From assembly GCA_030692685.1 (NCBI GenBank), contig JAUXZO010000049.1, positions 1 to 64,000 of the forward strand: 64,000 nucleotides of DNA, written 5' to 3'. The notes beneath the pieces are model-generated. The model was not told where the DNA came from and made no database searches. It worked only from the letters and a program-made list of their open reading frames with translations. Origin of the DNA: Acidovorax sp. GTDB lineage: Bacteria > Pseudomonadota > Gammaproteobacteria > Burkholderiales > Burkholderiaceae_C. The position numbers and the translations under genes were made by a program. Every line of letters begins with the position of its first letter. The first letter of the stretch is position 1. Below, one piece after another: positions 34,788 through 45,050 of the stretch.

Positions 34788-35633
34788 TTACTGCCGCGCT
34801 GTGCGCACGTTGCGCGGCAGGCCCTGCGGGTGGCTGGTGCGCAGCGGGTTGATGTCCAGGCCCCCCCGGCGCGTGTAGCGCGCGTACACCGTCAGCTTGA
34901 TGGGTTTGCAGCGTGTCCACAGGTCCATGAAGATGCGCTCGACGCACTGCTCGTGAAACTCGTTGTGATTGCGAAAGCTAACCAGGTATTGCAGCAGCCC
35001 TTCCTGGTCGATCTGCGGGCCGCTGTAGCTGATCTGCACGCTGCCCCAGTCCGGCTGACCGGTGACCAGGCAGTTGCTTTTGAGCAGGTTGCTGGTCAGC
35101 ACCTCTGACACGGGTGCCTGGTCAAAGTCAGCGGTCAGCAGCTCAGGCGCGGGCTGGTACTGCGTGCATTCCACATCCAACCGGTCCAGGCTCAGGCCGT
35201 CCAGCTCATGCACGGGTTCCTGGTCGAACAGGTCGGGGCTGATCAGTTTGACGCCCACTGTGGCAGGGCGTTCGGCGCCGCGCCAAGCGGCTTCGCTGAT
35301 GTCGGCACGGATGCGGGCCTGCACTTCGGCCGCATCGGCAAAGCGGGTGTTGTTGAAGCTGTTGAGGTACAGCTTGAACGACTTGCTCTCCACAATGTTG
35401 GGCGTCTCGCAGGGCACGGTAATGTGCGCCAGCGCCACCTGGGGCTTGCCGCGCTGGTTCAGCCATGACAGCTCGAAAGCCGTCCACAGGTCGGCCCCAA
35501 AAAAGGGCGCTGCACCAGTGATGCCGATCTCTGCGCGTTTGCCTGCGCGGGGAATCGGGAAGAGCAGCGAGGCGTCGTACTGGTCGATATAGGCCGATGC
35601 CTTGCCGAGTTGGGATTTTTCTGGCGTGTTCAT
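34788..35633 (-). CDS. queF: NADPH-dependent 7-cyano-7-deazaguanine reductase
   Basis: The 281-residue protein is a long-form QueF. It shows the motif [15 protein letters not shown] that binds NADPH and the catalytic cysteine in [13 protein letters not shown]. It reduces preQ0 to preQ1 in queuosine synthesis in the cytoplasm. The gene stands alone on the minus strand. Confidence 0.95.
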   Translation of the reverse strand: MNTPEKSQLGKASAYIDQYDASLLFPIPRAGKRAEIGITGAAPFFGADLWTAFELSWLNQRGKPQVALAHITVPCETPNIVESKSFKLYLNSFNNTRFADAAEVQARIRADISEAAWRGAERPATVGVKLISPDLFDQEPVHELDGLSLDRLDVECTQYQPAPELLTADFDQAPVSEVLTSNLLKSNCLVTGQPDWGSVQISYSGPQIDQEGLLQYLVSFRNHNEFHEQCVERIFMDLWTRCKPIKLTVYARYTRRGGLDINPLRTSHPQGLPRNVRTARQ

Positions 35634-35657
35634 GACCGGTGTGATGGTGTGTTAGTT

Positions 35658-35707
35658 GCTATGTAAATAATAGCTATTAGCGCTTATTGGATAAGCGCTA
35701 GAGCTTG
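35658..35707 (+). repeat. dispersed 9-7-9 palindromic repeat, copy F
   Basis: TTAGCGCTT (35677-35685) and AAGCGCTAG (35693-35701) with a 7-nt loop; flank TAGCTA on the left gives forward orientation. It lies between queF and the oxygenase gene. Confidence 0.85.
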
Positions 35708-35749
35708 TTTTTGCTTGTATTTTCGTCGTCTGGCTTGCAAGTCGGCGCT

Positions 35750-36658
35750 TTACTTGAACTCGCGCTCCCGCAGCCATTTGGTGGCGATCCACTTGTCCCC
35801 CGCGATCACGGGGGCGCCGCCATGCAGGGTTTTGGTGGACGGGTGGGGGCGTTCGTAACTGAAGAACACGGCGTTGCCGCGCTGTGGCGCCACTTCGACA
35901 TGCACGTCCGGGAACGTGGTGCCACCGCCTTTTTCGGGGGTGTTAAGGTACATCACCAGCGTGCCCACGCGCTGTCCGCCGCGTTTGACGATGCTGGGCG
36001 TTCCGGGCTCGGCGGGGTCGAAGTAATCGTAGTGCGGCTTGTACTCTGCGCCGGGGTGGTAATGCAGCACCTGCAGGCCTTCGCCGTTTTCAATGGGCCA
36101 GTTCAACAGGCGAGCAATGCGTTCTTCAATGCGCTGGATCAGCGGGGTCTGGCTGCGCTGAAAGAACATGCCGTCGCTCGTGCGGTCGGCGTTGATCTCT
36201 TCGCCCCCCGTCTTGGTTGCGACGGTCAGAGACCGGGCCAGGCGTGGTTCGGCGTCCGCAATCAGGGCGTCGCATTCTTCGGCCGACAGCAGGTTGCCAA
36301 ACACCACAATGCGCGGCTGCGCCATGGCCAGCAGTACCGCCACAATGCGGTCGCCGCAGTCCAGGTGGGCGGGGGAATCATGAAGCAGGGGCTCGGGCAC
36401 CGTCACGGCAGCGGGCTGGACCTGTTGCACCGCCAACTCGTTGAGGTGGTCTTGCAGCGTGACTTCCAGCGCATCGGCGGCCACGTCTTCATTCCAGCCG
36501 GCGTCTCGCATGGACTGCAGCACCACGGGCGCTTCGTAGCCAGCCTGTGCCTGCTCGATGATCCAGCGGCGCAGTTCGGGCGTAATAACCTGCCGCGCGG
36601 CACTGGCGCGTTCGGTGGTCAGGGTGCTTTCCGGTGGCTGTTCAGAACGCGATGCCAT
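35750..36658 (-). CDS. 2-oxoglutarate/Fe(II) oxygenase, prolyl-4-hydroxylase-like
   Basis: The 302-residue protein has an N-terminal helical region of about 90 residues and a C-terminal P4Hc domain. Iron ligands are visible as HYDYF (His and Asp) and a distal histidine in TLHGGAPV, and the 2-oxoglutarate lysine is expected in DKWIATKW. Bacterial members hydroxylate proline in proteins such as EF-Tu or free substrates; the target is not known here. Confidence 0.85.
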   Translation of the reverse strand: MASRSEQPPESTLTTERASAARQVITPELRRWIIEQAQAGYEAPVVLQSMRDAGWNEDVAADALEVTLQDHLNELAVQQVQPAAVTVPEPLLHDSPAHLDCGDRIVAVLLAMAQPRIVVFGNLLSAEECDALIADAEPRLARSLTVATKTGGEEINADRTSDGMFFQRSQTPLIQRIEERIARLLNWPIENGEGLQVLHYHPGAEYKPHYDYFDPAEPGTPSIVKRGGQRVGTLVMYLNTPEKGGGTTFPDVHVEVAPQRGNAVFFSYERPHPSTKTLHGGAPVIAGDKWIATKWLREREFK

Positions 36659-36710
36659 GGCGGTCCTTCAACGTCGATGGGTTGCAAGTTTGGCGGCGGT
36701 ATGGGCCAGC

Positions 36711-37493
36711 TTAGGCGGCGGCGGTCTTGCGACGGTACACCAGCCGTTCGGGGTTCGATGATGCCGGTGCATAGGCGTAGCCGTCCAGATCAAATCCCTC
36801 CAACTGGCGGGGTGTGGCAATGCGGTGCGTGATGGCATACCGCGCCATCAGGCCGCGGGCGCGTTTGGCATGAAAGCTGATGATCTTGTACGTGCCGCCC
36901 TTCCAGTCCTCGAACACGCAGTCAATGACACGTGCCTTGAGGGCTTGGCGGTCTACCGCCTTGAAGTATTCCTGCGAAGCGAGGTTGACCACCACGGGCG
37001 TGGTGTCGGCACGCAGGCGGGTGTTGAGGTGTTCAGCAATCTGGCTGCCCCAGTATTGGTACAGGTTGCTTCCCGCATCGGTGGCCAGGCGCGTGCCCAT
37101 TTCCAGGCGGTAGGGCTGCATGCGGTCCAGCGGCCGCAGCACGCCGTACAGCCCGCTAAGGATTGCAACGTGGCCTTGCGCCCACTCCAGGTCTTGGGCC
37201 GCCAACGTACGGGCGTTCAGGCCTTCATACACATCCCCGTTGAAAGCCAGCAGCGCCTGGCGCGAGTTGGTGGCCGTAAATCGGGGCCGCCAGGCCTGGT
37301 AGCGCGCCACGTTGAGCGCTGCGAGCTTGTCGCTCAGATCCATGAGCGACGCAATGTCTTGTGGAGACTGGGTGCGCAGCACGTCGATGAGCGCTGCGGA
37401 CTGAGCCACGAACTGAGGGGTTGTATGAGGCAAGCCTTTAGGCAGCGGTGTGTCGTAGTCGAGCGATTTGGCGGGTGACAGCAGGAACAGCAT
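36711..37493 (-). CDS. yaaA: peroxide stress protein YaaA (UPF0246)
   Basis: The 260-residue protein begins MLFLLSPAKSLDYDTPLP and contains SGLYGVLRPLDRMQPYRLEM and KIISFHAKRARGLMARY, the conserved blocks of YaaA. E. coli YaaA limits intracellular iron during hydrogen peroxide stress and binds DNA. The ATG at 37493 matches the family start. Confidence 0.92.
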   Translation of the reverse strand: MLFLLSPAKSLDYDTPLPKGLPHTTPQFVAQSAALIDVLRTQSPQDIASLMDLSDKLAALNVARYQAWRPRFTATNSRQALLAFNGDVYEGLNARTLAAQDLEWAQGHVAILSGLYGVLRPLDRMQPYRLEMGTRLATDAGSNLYQYWGSQIAEHLNTRLRADTTPVVVNLASQEYFKAVDRQALKARVIDCVFEDWKGGTYKIISFHAKRARGLMARYAITHRIATPRQLEGFDLDGYAYAPASSNPERLVYRRKTAAA

Positions 37494-37710
37494 GGGGTGG
37501 GGCCGGAGGTCCGTGGATCTGGGAGGGGAAAGCAGCATTGGTCTGCAGCGATTGTCTGAACGCAACCGCGTACTGTGCAGAACAGCGCGGAGTGCTGCGC
37601 AAGGGTGGCGACCCAAAATGGTACCTGCTGAAAAGCCGTTTTGAGTTTTTAGCGGGTTCTGCGGGGGATATCGCGTGGGTGGCGCCCTGCAGTTTTGGCA
37701 GGCCCCAATG

Positions 37711-37738
37711 AAAGAAGGCGGCCTGGGCCGCCTTCTTT
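37711..37738 (-). terminator. strong intrinsic terminator of rne
   Basis: AAAGAAGGCGGCC and GGCCGCCTTCTTT form a perfect 13-bp stem around a 2-nt centre, about 40 nt past the rne stop codon on the minus strand. The A/T-rich outer ends make it bidirectional. Confidence 0.85.
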
Positions 37739-37779
37739 GGGGGAGAGCCGCAGTCGAGGCTGCGGGCTCCAGGCAGGCA

Positions 37780-40700
37780 TTAAGCCGCTGGTGGCTGCTC
37801 AAAAGGCAGGGTCATGGCCGACAGGTCGCGGCGGGTTTCCACCAGAACCAGCGGGCCTTCATCTACGACCACGGCGGGTGCACGCTGGCGTGGCACACGG
37901 ATGGGTTGCGGCTCGGCCGCAATGGCTGCTTGTACCGCAGCAATCTTGTCCGCGTCAGAGTTCACCCATTGCAGGCCCGATGTGGCAGCCACTTGCTGCA
38001 GCGCATCGATGGGCAGCGTGAACGCCTGAACCCGTGGCATGCCGGTAGTGGCCGCAGCTGTCGCTACTGGCGCAGGCGCGGGAGCACGAGCAGGAACAGG
38101 AGCGACAGGGGCTGCAGCCACCGGGGCAGGGGCCGCCGTCACCACAGGGGCCAGTGCGGGTGCCGCAACGACGGGGGCTGCTGGAGCCACCGGAACTGCG
38201 GTAGCGACAGGGCTTGCTGCCACGGGTGCCGGTGCCAAGGGCGCCGCTACAGGGGCGGGCGCTGCCACTGCGGGTGCAGCGTCTGCCGATGGGGCGGGTG
38301 CGCTGAAGTAGCTGCGGCGTGGCGCCTCGTCCTGCGCTGCGGCTGGTTCGGCCTGCATACCACCAGCGGCGGGATCGAAATCCATCATCGTGGGCGGTGT
38401 TGCTGCTGCGGCTGAAGTGGTTGCGGCGTCGGCATTGCCGTTGTCGCGGGGGCCGCGTTCGCCACGCTCGCGGCGGTCACGGCCGTAGCGGTCGCGCGAA
38501 CGGCGTTCGCGGCGCTGCTGCTCTTCGGTGGCGGGTGCCTCATTGCCGGTCAGGTCCAGGTCGGGCAGCGTAGCCAGCGGGGCGGTGTCCACAAAGTCAC
38601 CGGGTACCGCTGCTGCGGTAGGCACCGCCATGGCGTGTTCCTGGCCTTCTCCAGCGCGGGGTGCGCGCTCGCCACGGTCACCGCGGTTGCCACGATCGCC
38701 ACGGTCACGGCGGGGGCCGCGTTCGCGGGGTTGTTGTAGGCCGGGTGCACCCTCAGGGCCGTTGCCGTTCGGGCCTTCCACCTGCGCTTGCGCTGGGGTG
38801 GTGTCACCGCTCACGCCAGCGGCCTGATTGCGGGGCTCTGTATCGCGGCGGGGGCGGTTGCCGTTGCCGTCACGGCCGTTGCGTCCGTCACGACCTTCTC
38901 GGCCTTGTTGGGCGTCACGGCCTTCGCGTGCTTCGCCTTCGGGGCGATTGGCGTCGCGCGATGGGCGGCTTTCCGCATCGCGCGGTGCGCGGCCTTCAGC
39001 CGAGCGTTCGCCACGGCGGCCACGGCCTTCGGGGCCGCCGTCGCGGTTGCCGTCACGGGGCGCGGCGTCGCGTGGACCATCGCGCTGACCATCACGTTGG
39101 CCATCTCGGTTTGCGTCGCGACTGCCATCACGGGTCCCACCACGGCCACCGCGGCCGCCGCGGCCTTCGCCATTGCGGCCATCACGGCGGGGTTCGCCAC
39201 GGCCCGTGGTTTCAGGCACAGCGACGGGGGCTGGCGCTGCCACGGTTGCGCGGGCAGCCGGGGTATCACCAAATCCGAACAGGCTCTTGAGCCAGGCAAA
39301 AAAGCCTTGCTCTTGCGGTGCTGCCGCCACAGGTGCCGGTGCGGCCACAGGGGCCGATGCCGGAGCCGTGGCTGCCGCAGTGCGCTGGCCGCCACGGGGT
39401 GGGCGGGCACCGCCGTCAGGGCGTGGCTCGCGTGGTTCGGCGATGGGCGCGGGTGCGTCAGGCAGCACACCCTTGATCACGGGGGTCTGTTTGTTGGTCG
39501 GCTCTTGCGAGCGGCGTGTTACCGCCGTGGGGTCTTCCACTTCTTCGGCAAGCTTGTAGCTGGCTTCGATGTGGTCCAGGCGCGGGTCATCGTGCTTCAG
39601 GCGTTCCAGGCGGTAGTTGGGGGTTTCCAGCGTCTTGTTGGGAACCATCAGCACGGCCACGCGTTGCTTGAGTTCGATTTTGGCGATCTCGGTGCGCTTT
39701 TCGTTCAGCAGGAACGAAGCGACTTCCACCGGCACCTGGCAGTGCACGGCGGCCGTGTTGTCCTTCATCGATTCTTCTTGAATGATGCGCAGGATCTGCA
39801 GGGCCGACGATTCGGTGTCGCGGATGTGGCCCGAGCCACCGCAACGGGGGCAGGGGATGGACGAGCCTTCGCTCAGCGCGGGCTTCAGGCGTTGGCGGCT
39901 CATTTCCATGAGGCCGAACTTGCTGATGGTGCCGAACTGCACGCGGGCACGGTCCTGGCGCAGCGCGTCGCGCAGGCGGTTTCCACTTCGCGGCGGTTCT
40001 TCGACTCTTCCATGTCGATGAAGTCGATCACGATCAGGCCGCCCAGGTCGCGCAGACGCATCTGGCGGGCCACTTCGTCGGCGGCTTCCAGGTTGGTGCG
40101 GGTGGCGGTTTCCTCGATGTCGCCGCCCTTGATGGCGCGGGCCGAGTTCACGTCCACGCTGACCAGCGCTTCGGTGTGGTCGATCACGATGGCGCCGCCC
40201 GAAGGCAGTTGCACGGTGCGGGCGTAGGCCGACTCGATCTGGTGCTCGATCTGGAAGCGGCTGAACAGGGCGGCGTCGTCGCGGTAACGCTTCACGCGGG
40301 CGGCATGCTCGGGCATGACGTGCGCCATGAACTGCTGCGCCTGTTCGTAGATATCGTCGGTATCGATGAGGATGTCACCGATATCGTTGTTGAAGTAGTC
40401 GCGGATCGCGCGGATCACGAGGCTCGATTCCTGATAGATCAGGAAGGCGCCCTTGCCGCCCTTGCCAGCGCCGTCAATGGCGGTCCACAGCTTGAGCAAG
40501 TAGTTCAAGTCCCACTGCAGCTCGGGCGCGGTGCGGCCGATGCCAGCGGTGCGCGCGATGATGGACATGCCGTTCGGATATTCCAGCTGATCCATCGCTT
40601 CTTTGAGCTCAGCGCGGTCCTCGCCCTCAATGCGGCGCGACACGCCACCGCCACGGGGGTTGTTGGGCATCAGCACCACATAGCGGCCCGCCAGCGAGAC

Positions 40701-41054
40701 GAAGGTCGTCAGGGCCGCGCCCTTGTTGCCGCGCTCTTCTTTTTCAACCTGGACCAGCAACTCCTGGCCTTCGCGGATCACTTCATTGATGCGCGCCTGG
40801 TTAGGCGAAACACCGGGAGTGAAGTAGCTGCGCGAGATTTCCTTGAACGGCAGAAAACCGTGGCGGTCTTCGCCGTAGTCGACGAAGCAGGCTTCCAGCG
40901 AAGGCTCGACGCGTGTGACGACGGCCTTGTAGATGTTGCCCTTGCGCTGTTCGCGCCCTTCGATTTCGATTTCGTAGTCGAGGAGCTTTTGTCCGTCGAC
41001 GATGGCCAGGCGCCGTTCTTCAGGCTGCGTGGCGTTGATGAGCATCCGCTTCAT
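37780..41054 (-). CDS. rne: ribonuclease E with an apparent one-base deletion
   Basis: Two overlapping frames together encode RNase E. The first (41054 down to 39900) gives the S1 domain, the RNase H-like core and the catalytic aspartates in [10 protein letters not shown] and IVIDFIDM. The second (from about 39942 down to 37780) continues with [20 protein letters not shown] and the zinc-link CPRCGGSGH, then a long arginine-rich and Pro/Ala-rich degradosome scaffold. The switch occurs at a run of three T at 39980-39982 (plus strand); a fourth T would restore [20 protein letters not shown], the expected family sequence. Repaired length is about 1091 residues. RNase E is usually essential, so a sequencing or assembly error is the first explanation. 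Confidence 0.88.
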
Positions 41055-41650
41055 GATGCGATTCCTTCAGTGTTTCGTGAGCAGCAGCGGTGCAGCCAAC
41101 CCAACCATCAGGGAGGGCTGCGCGGGCTGCCGCCCACAGTTCCAAACCATTAACAACAAGCTCTATAGGAGCTGTGAATGCCTGGACTGACGCATCGAAA
41201 CGAAGGGAATTGCCGGGGATGCCAAAGATTTGCCGCGCTAGCGCAGCATCGGGAGGCAGGGGCGCGTGGATGGGGGCGAGTGGTAAGAACGCAGTTTTGC
41301 TATTAAAAAAGTAGCTGCTTGCGCTTGCTGGCTGTGTGCTGAGGGCGATTTTGAGCATGCAGCCAAAGGCCGCAGCCTCCGCCACAGGGTCACTATCCAT
41401 GCCATCAACAACCACATGCTCGCTTCGATCCGCTGGCAGACCGCTCCCGGGTAGGGAGCATCTGCCAGCTTGGGGGATTCCGTATCAGTGTTTCAATCTG
41501 TCAGCCCGCCGCACGGCGTGCTGGCCACTACAGGCATCTGGCCTGCAATCTGCGCGCACGACGCCCGCTGGCATCGACCTTCCTGCGCCAGTGCAAGGGT
41601 TGTGTGGACTAAACTCCAGACAAATCAACCACTTACACAGCAACGCGCAG
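41055..41650. other. divergent intergenic region between rne and the pseudouridine synthase gene
   Basis: This 596-bp stretch should contain the long rne 5' leader (known in other bacteria to be the target of RNase E autoregulation) and the promoters of both genes. A half copy of the dispersed repeat lies at 41297-41330 (GTAGCTGCTTGCGCTT). No other gene is evident. Confidence 0.5.
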
Positions 41651-42664
41651 GTGAAACACATTATAGGGGCCAAACCCCCGTCCACCCCCGCCCCGGCAAT
41701 CACCCCTCCTGCGGCAAGGCTGGTCGAGGTCGATGAAGATTCCGCAGGCCAGCGGCTCGATAACTTTTTGATACGCCACTTAAAAGGTGTCCCCAAAACG
41801 CATGTCTACCGCATCATCCGCAGCGGCGAGGTGCGTATCAACAAAGGCCGCGTCAGTGCCGATACCCGCGTGGAGACGGGCGACTTGGTGCGCCTGCCTC
41901 CCGTGCGCATCTCCGACAAGGTCGCCGAAAAAGCCGAGCGCCCCGCACCTGCACGCGAATTCCCCATCCTTCTCGAAGACGATCACCTCATTGCCATCGA
42001 TAAACCCGCTGGCGTGGCGGTACATGGTGGCAGTGGCGTGAGCTTTGGTGTCATCGAGCAACTGCGCCAGGCGCGGCCGGGCGCCAAATTCCTGGAATTG
42101 GTGCACCGGCTTGATCGAGACACCTCGGGCATCCTGCTGGTCGCCAAAAAGCGCTCAGCGCTTACTCACCTGCAAGACCAGTTCCGCGAACGCGAGACCG
42201 GCAAGACGTACCTGGCGCTGGTCGCCGGTGCGTGGCCCGGCAACAAGAAGGTCATCGACCTGCCGCTGCACAAGTACCTGCAGGAAGACGGCGAGCGCCG
42301 AGTACGCGTGACCACGGCCGACGACCCGGACGGCATGCGCTCCATCACGCTCGTGAAGGTCCGCAGCACCGTGCCTGCCCGCACTGCGCTGGGCCTGCCG
42401 ACCATGTCGCTGCTGGAGGTAACGATCAAGACTGGCCGCACGCACCAGATTCGGGTGCACCTGGCAAGCCAGGGGCATGGCATCGTCGGTGACGATAAAT
42501 ACGGAGATTTTGAGCTGAACAAGCGCCTGCTGAAGCTGGGGATGAAGCGCATGTTCTTGCATGCCTGGCGGTTACAGTTCAATCACCCGGCCTCAGGGGA
42601 GCGTGTGGCGTTGAATGCCGAGCTGCCCCCCGAGCTGAGCGATTTTGTCTCTCCAGCCCCCTAA
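41651..42664 (+). CDS. rluC: 23S rRNA pseudouridine synthase, RluC/RluD type
   Basis: The 337-residue protein has an N-terminal S4 domain (GQRLDNFLIRHLKGVPKTHV then RIIRSGEVRINKGR) and the catalytic core with the aspartate in HRLDRDTSGILLVAKK. The blocks KTGRTHQIRVHLAS and DDKYGD follow. The divergent pairing with rne, as in E. coli, favours RluC (positions 955, 2504 and 2580). Start is a GTG at 41651 giving the family length; the ribosome site is weak. Confidence 0.88.
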   Translation: MKHIIGAKPPSTPAPAITPPAARLVEVDEDSAGQRLDNFLIRHLKGVPKTHVYRIIRSGEVRINKGRVSADTRVETGDLVRLPPVRISDKVAEKAERPAPAREFPILLEDDHLIAIDKPAGVAVHGGSGVSFGVIEQLRQARPGAKFLELVHRLDRDTSGILLVAKKRSALTHLQDQFRERETGKTYLALVAGAWPGNKKVIDLPLHKYLQEDGERRVRVTTADDPDGMRSITLVKVRSTVPARTALGLPTMSLLEVTIKTGRTHQIRVHLASQGHGIVGDDKYGDFELNKRLLKLGMKRMFLHAWRLQFNHPASGERVALNAELPPELSDFVSPAP

Positions 42665-42679
42665 CGCGCGAACGATTTC

Positions 42680-43354
42680 ATGCCTGCCAAAACCTCCCGC
42701 CCGCGCCGTTTCGACCTCATTGCCTTCGACTGGGATGGCACCTTGTTCGACTCCACCGCCATCATCGTGCGCTGCATCCAGGCCGCGGTGCGCGACGTGG
42801 GGGGCACGGTGCCGACCGACAAAGAGGCTTCGTATGTGATTGGCATGGCACTCATGCAGGCGCTGGCCCATGCTGCCCCAGATGTGCCGCCTGAAAAATA
42901 CAACGACCTCGGCAACCGCTACCGCTTTCACTACATCCAGCACCAAGACGACCTGAGCCTGTTCGGGGGTGTCTTGCCGCTTTTGAACGATCTGCGCGAA
43001 CGCGGTCACCTGCTGACGGTGGCCACCGGCAAAAGTCGGCGTGGGCTGGATGAGGCGCTGCACTCGGTGGATTTGCGCGGCGTGTTTGATGGATCGCGCA
43101 CCGCGGACCAGACCGCGGGCAAGCCCCACCCGCTCATGCTGCAAGAATTGATGGCCGAGTTCGATGTAGCGCCCGAGCGCCTCTTGATGATTGGCGACAC
43201 CACCCATGACCTGCAGATGGCGGTCAACGCAGGCTGCGCCAGTGTTGGCGTTAGCTACGGCGCACACGAACCTGACGTGTTCCATGCGCTGAACCCGCTG
43301 CATGTCGCGCACTCGGTGCGTGACCTGCATGACTGGTTGCTGTTGAATGCCTAA
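42680..43354 (+). CDS. HAD-IA family hydrolase (phosphoglycolate phosphatase-like)
   Basis: The 224-residue protein shows the HAD motifs in order: nucleophile in FDWDGTLFDS, threonine in VATGKSRRGL, lysine in GKPHPLM and acidic pair in MIGDTTHDLQMA. It probably dephosphorylates a small metabolite. It starts 15 nt after the pseudouridine synthase gene and may be co-transcribed. Its stop codon lies in a short imperfect CCTAAACG tandem repeat (43350-43380). Confidence 0.87.
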   Translation: MPAKTSRPRRFDLIAFDWDGTLFDSTAIIVRCIQAAVRDVGGTVPTDKEASYVIGMALMQALAHAAPDVPPEKYNDLGNRYRFHYIQHQDDLSLFGGVLPLLNDLRERGHLLTVATGKSRRGLDEALHSVDLRGVFDGSRTADQTAGKPHPLMLQELMAEFDVAPERLLMIGDTTHDLQMAVNAGCASVGVSYGAHEPDVFHALNPLHVAHSVRDLHDWLLLNA

Positions 43355-43416
43355 ACTCCTAAACGCCTAACGCCTAAATGCTTCACCACAGTGTTGCATT
43401 CGATTTATCAACGCCC

Positions 43417-43794
43417 ATGACAACCGTGCCCGAGCAAACCCTTGCACTGTGCAACAGCGGCGACCTCGTTGACAGCGGCCCGGCGGTTCCGTTCGATGTG
43501 CGGTACGCGGGACAGCCCTGCCGCGCCTTTGCCATTCGTTACCGGGGGCTGCCTCACGCCTATCTGAACCGCTGCACCCATGTGCCCATGGAGATGGACT
43601 ACCAGCCCGACCGGTTTTTTGACGACACGGGCCAGTGGCTGCTGTGCGCGACCCATGGGGCGGCTTACTTGCCCACCACCGGGCAATGTGCTGGCGGGCC
43701 CTGCCGCGGCGGGCTGGTAAAGATTACTTTGTCGGAAACCAATGGTTTGGTGCACTGGCATACTGCGTACCACCTGCAACCCGTCGAGTTCTAG
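43417..43794 (+). CDS. Rieske [2Fe-2S] protein
   Basis: The 125-residue protein has the Rieske ligands CTH and, 20 residues later, CATH (LLCATHGAAY), enough for one 2Fe-2S cluster. It resembles stand-alone ferredoxin-like Rieske proteins rather than a dioxygenase subunit. An upstream ATG at 43378 would add 13 residues. It lies between the HAD gene and sppA-like gene and is conserved at that place in related genomes as far as I recall. Confidence 0.82.
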   Translation: MTTVPEQTLALCNSGDLVDSGPAVPFDVRYAGQPCRAFAIRYRGLPHAYLNRCTHVPMEMDYQPDRFFDDTGQWLLCATHGAAYLPTTGQCAGGPCRGGLVKITLSETNGLVHWHTAYHLQPVEF

Positions 43795-43860
43795 GCAAAA
43801 TTTGGATGAATGACCTTTATGTGCTGACGCCTGCGTCCGCACAGCGCCAGGACGCATGAC

Positions 43861-44907
43861 ATGACCGACCCCCAACAACCCGGTTCCTCGGGTTTTGACC
43901 CCAAAAGCAATCCAGCGCCCGATCTGTGGGCGCAAGCAGCTACAAATTCAGGAGCATCTGTGAGCGATTCACCGCGTGAACCCGGTTGGGAGCGTGCCAC
44001 GCTGGAAAAGCTGGCCTTCTCTGCCCTTAATGAGCAACGCAGCGCCCGTCGCTGGAGAATCTTCTTCCGACTGGCCTGGCTGGTTCTGATCGCTGCCGTT
44101 GTGTTTGCCGCCCTGCGCCAGACGTCGCCTAGCACCAGCAAAAGCACCCCCCACACTGCCGTGGTGGACATCAAAGGAGAAATCGCCTCGGGTGCTGAGG
44201 CCAGCGCCGAGTTTGTGGTGGCTGCCATGCGCAGCGCGCTGGAAGACGAGGGCTCGCAAGCCCTTGTGTTGTTGATCAATTCGCCAGGCGGCAGCCCGGT
44301 GCAGGCGGGCATCATCAACGACGAGATCATTCGTCTGAAGGCCAAACACAACAAGCCTATCTATGCCGTGGTGGAAGAAACCTGCGCCTCGGCTGCGTAC
44401 TACATCGCAGCTGCGGCTGACGATATCTATGTGGACAAGGCCAGCATTGTGGGCAGCATCGGCGTGCTCATGGACGGATTTGGCTTCACCGGCACCATGG
44501 AAAAGCTGGGCGTGGAACGCCGCTTGCTGACGGCGGGCGAGAACAAAGGTTTTCTTGATCCCTTCAGCCCGCAGACCGAAAAGCAACGCGCTTACGCGCA
44601 GACCATGCTCGACCAGATCCACCAGCAGTTCATTGCAGTGGTCAAGGCTGGCCGGGGTGATCGGCTGAAAACCACGCCAGACACTTTCAGTGGCTTGTTC
44701 TGGACCGGTCAACAGGCGGTCGAAATGGGCTTGGCAGACAAGCTGGGCAATCTTGACTACGTGGCGCGCGAGGTAGTGAAGGCCGAGGAAATCATCGACT
44801 ACACCCGCCGCGATAACGTGGCAGAGCGTCTGGTCAAGCGTTTTGGGGCTGCCATAGGCATAGGGGCAGTCAAGTCGCTGTCGGGGGCGGGGCCCCAGCT
44901 GCGCTGA
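43861..44907 (+). CDS. sppA: signal peptide peptidase SppA-like, peptidase family S49
   Basis: The 348-residue protein has a cytoplasmic N-terminal tail, one membrane helix (about residues 68-86) and an S49 domain. The catalytic serine is expected in EETCASAAYYIAAAAD and the lysine in FSPQTEKQRAY, as in the short bacterial SppA. It degrades released signal peptides. Part of the N-terminal tail (WAQAATNSGAS) is encoded by sequence that matches a flank of the dispersed repeat. Confidence 0.88.
   Translation: MTDPQQPGSSGFDPKSNPAPDLWAQAATNSGASVSDSPREPGWERATLEKLAFSALNEQRSARRWRIFFRLAWLVLIAAVVFAALRQTSPSTSKSTPHTAVVDIKGEIASGAEASAEFVVAAMRSALEDEGSQALVLLINSPGGSPVQAGIINDEIIRLKAKHNKPIYAVVEETCASAAYYIAAAADDIYVDKASIVGSIGVLMDGFGFTGTMEKLGVERRLLTAGENKGFLDPFSPQTEKQRAYAQTMLDQIHQQFIAVVKAGRGDRLKTTPDTFSGLFWTGQQAVEMGLADKLGNLDYVAREVVKAEEIIDYTRRDNVAERLVKRFGAAIGIGAVKSLSGAGPQLR
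43929..43958 (-). repeat. half copy of the dispersed repeat inside the sppA-like gene
   Basis: On the minus strand ATGCTCCTGAATTTGTAGCT is followed by GCTTGCGC, matching the half copy at 41307 and the flank of copy H at 49450. The second arm is missing. Confidence 0.45.
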
Positions 44908-44974
44908 TTGATGTTGCGCTGGCTGCTACGCCGTCCGATCAGATCGATTGCGGTCGCGCCGTTTTAAATATGGC

Positions 44975-45030
44975 TTAAATTGGCCTCCAGCGCTTATCCA
45001 TAAAGCGCTAGTAGCTATCAAAATATAGTA
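44975..45030 (-). repeat. dispersed 9-7-9 palindromic repeat, copy G
   Basis: CCAGCGCTT (44987-44995) and AAGCGCTAG (45003-45011) with a 7-nt loop; right flank TAGCTATC marks reverse orientation. It lies between the convergent sppA-like and rsmI-like genes. Confidence 0.88.
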
Positions 45031-45050
45031 ATCGCGAGAAGCGTTGCGGA

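Noticed and set aside
39975..39990. Programmed -1 frameshift in rne
   Set aside because: The site GTGGAAACC has no canonical slippery heptamer and RNase E needs no frameshift in known bacteria.
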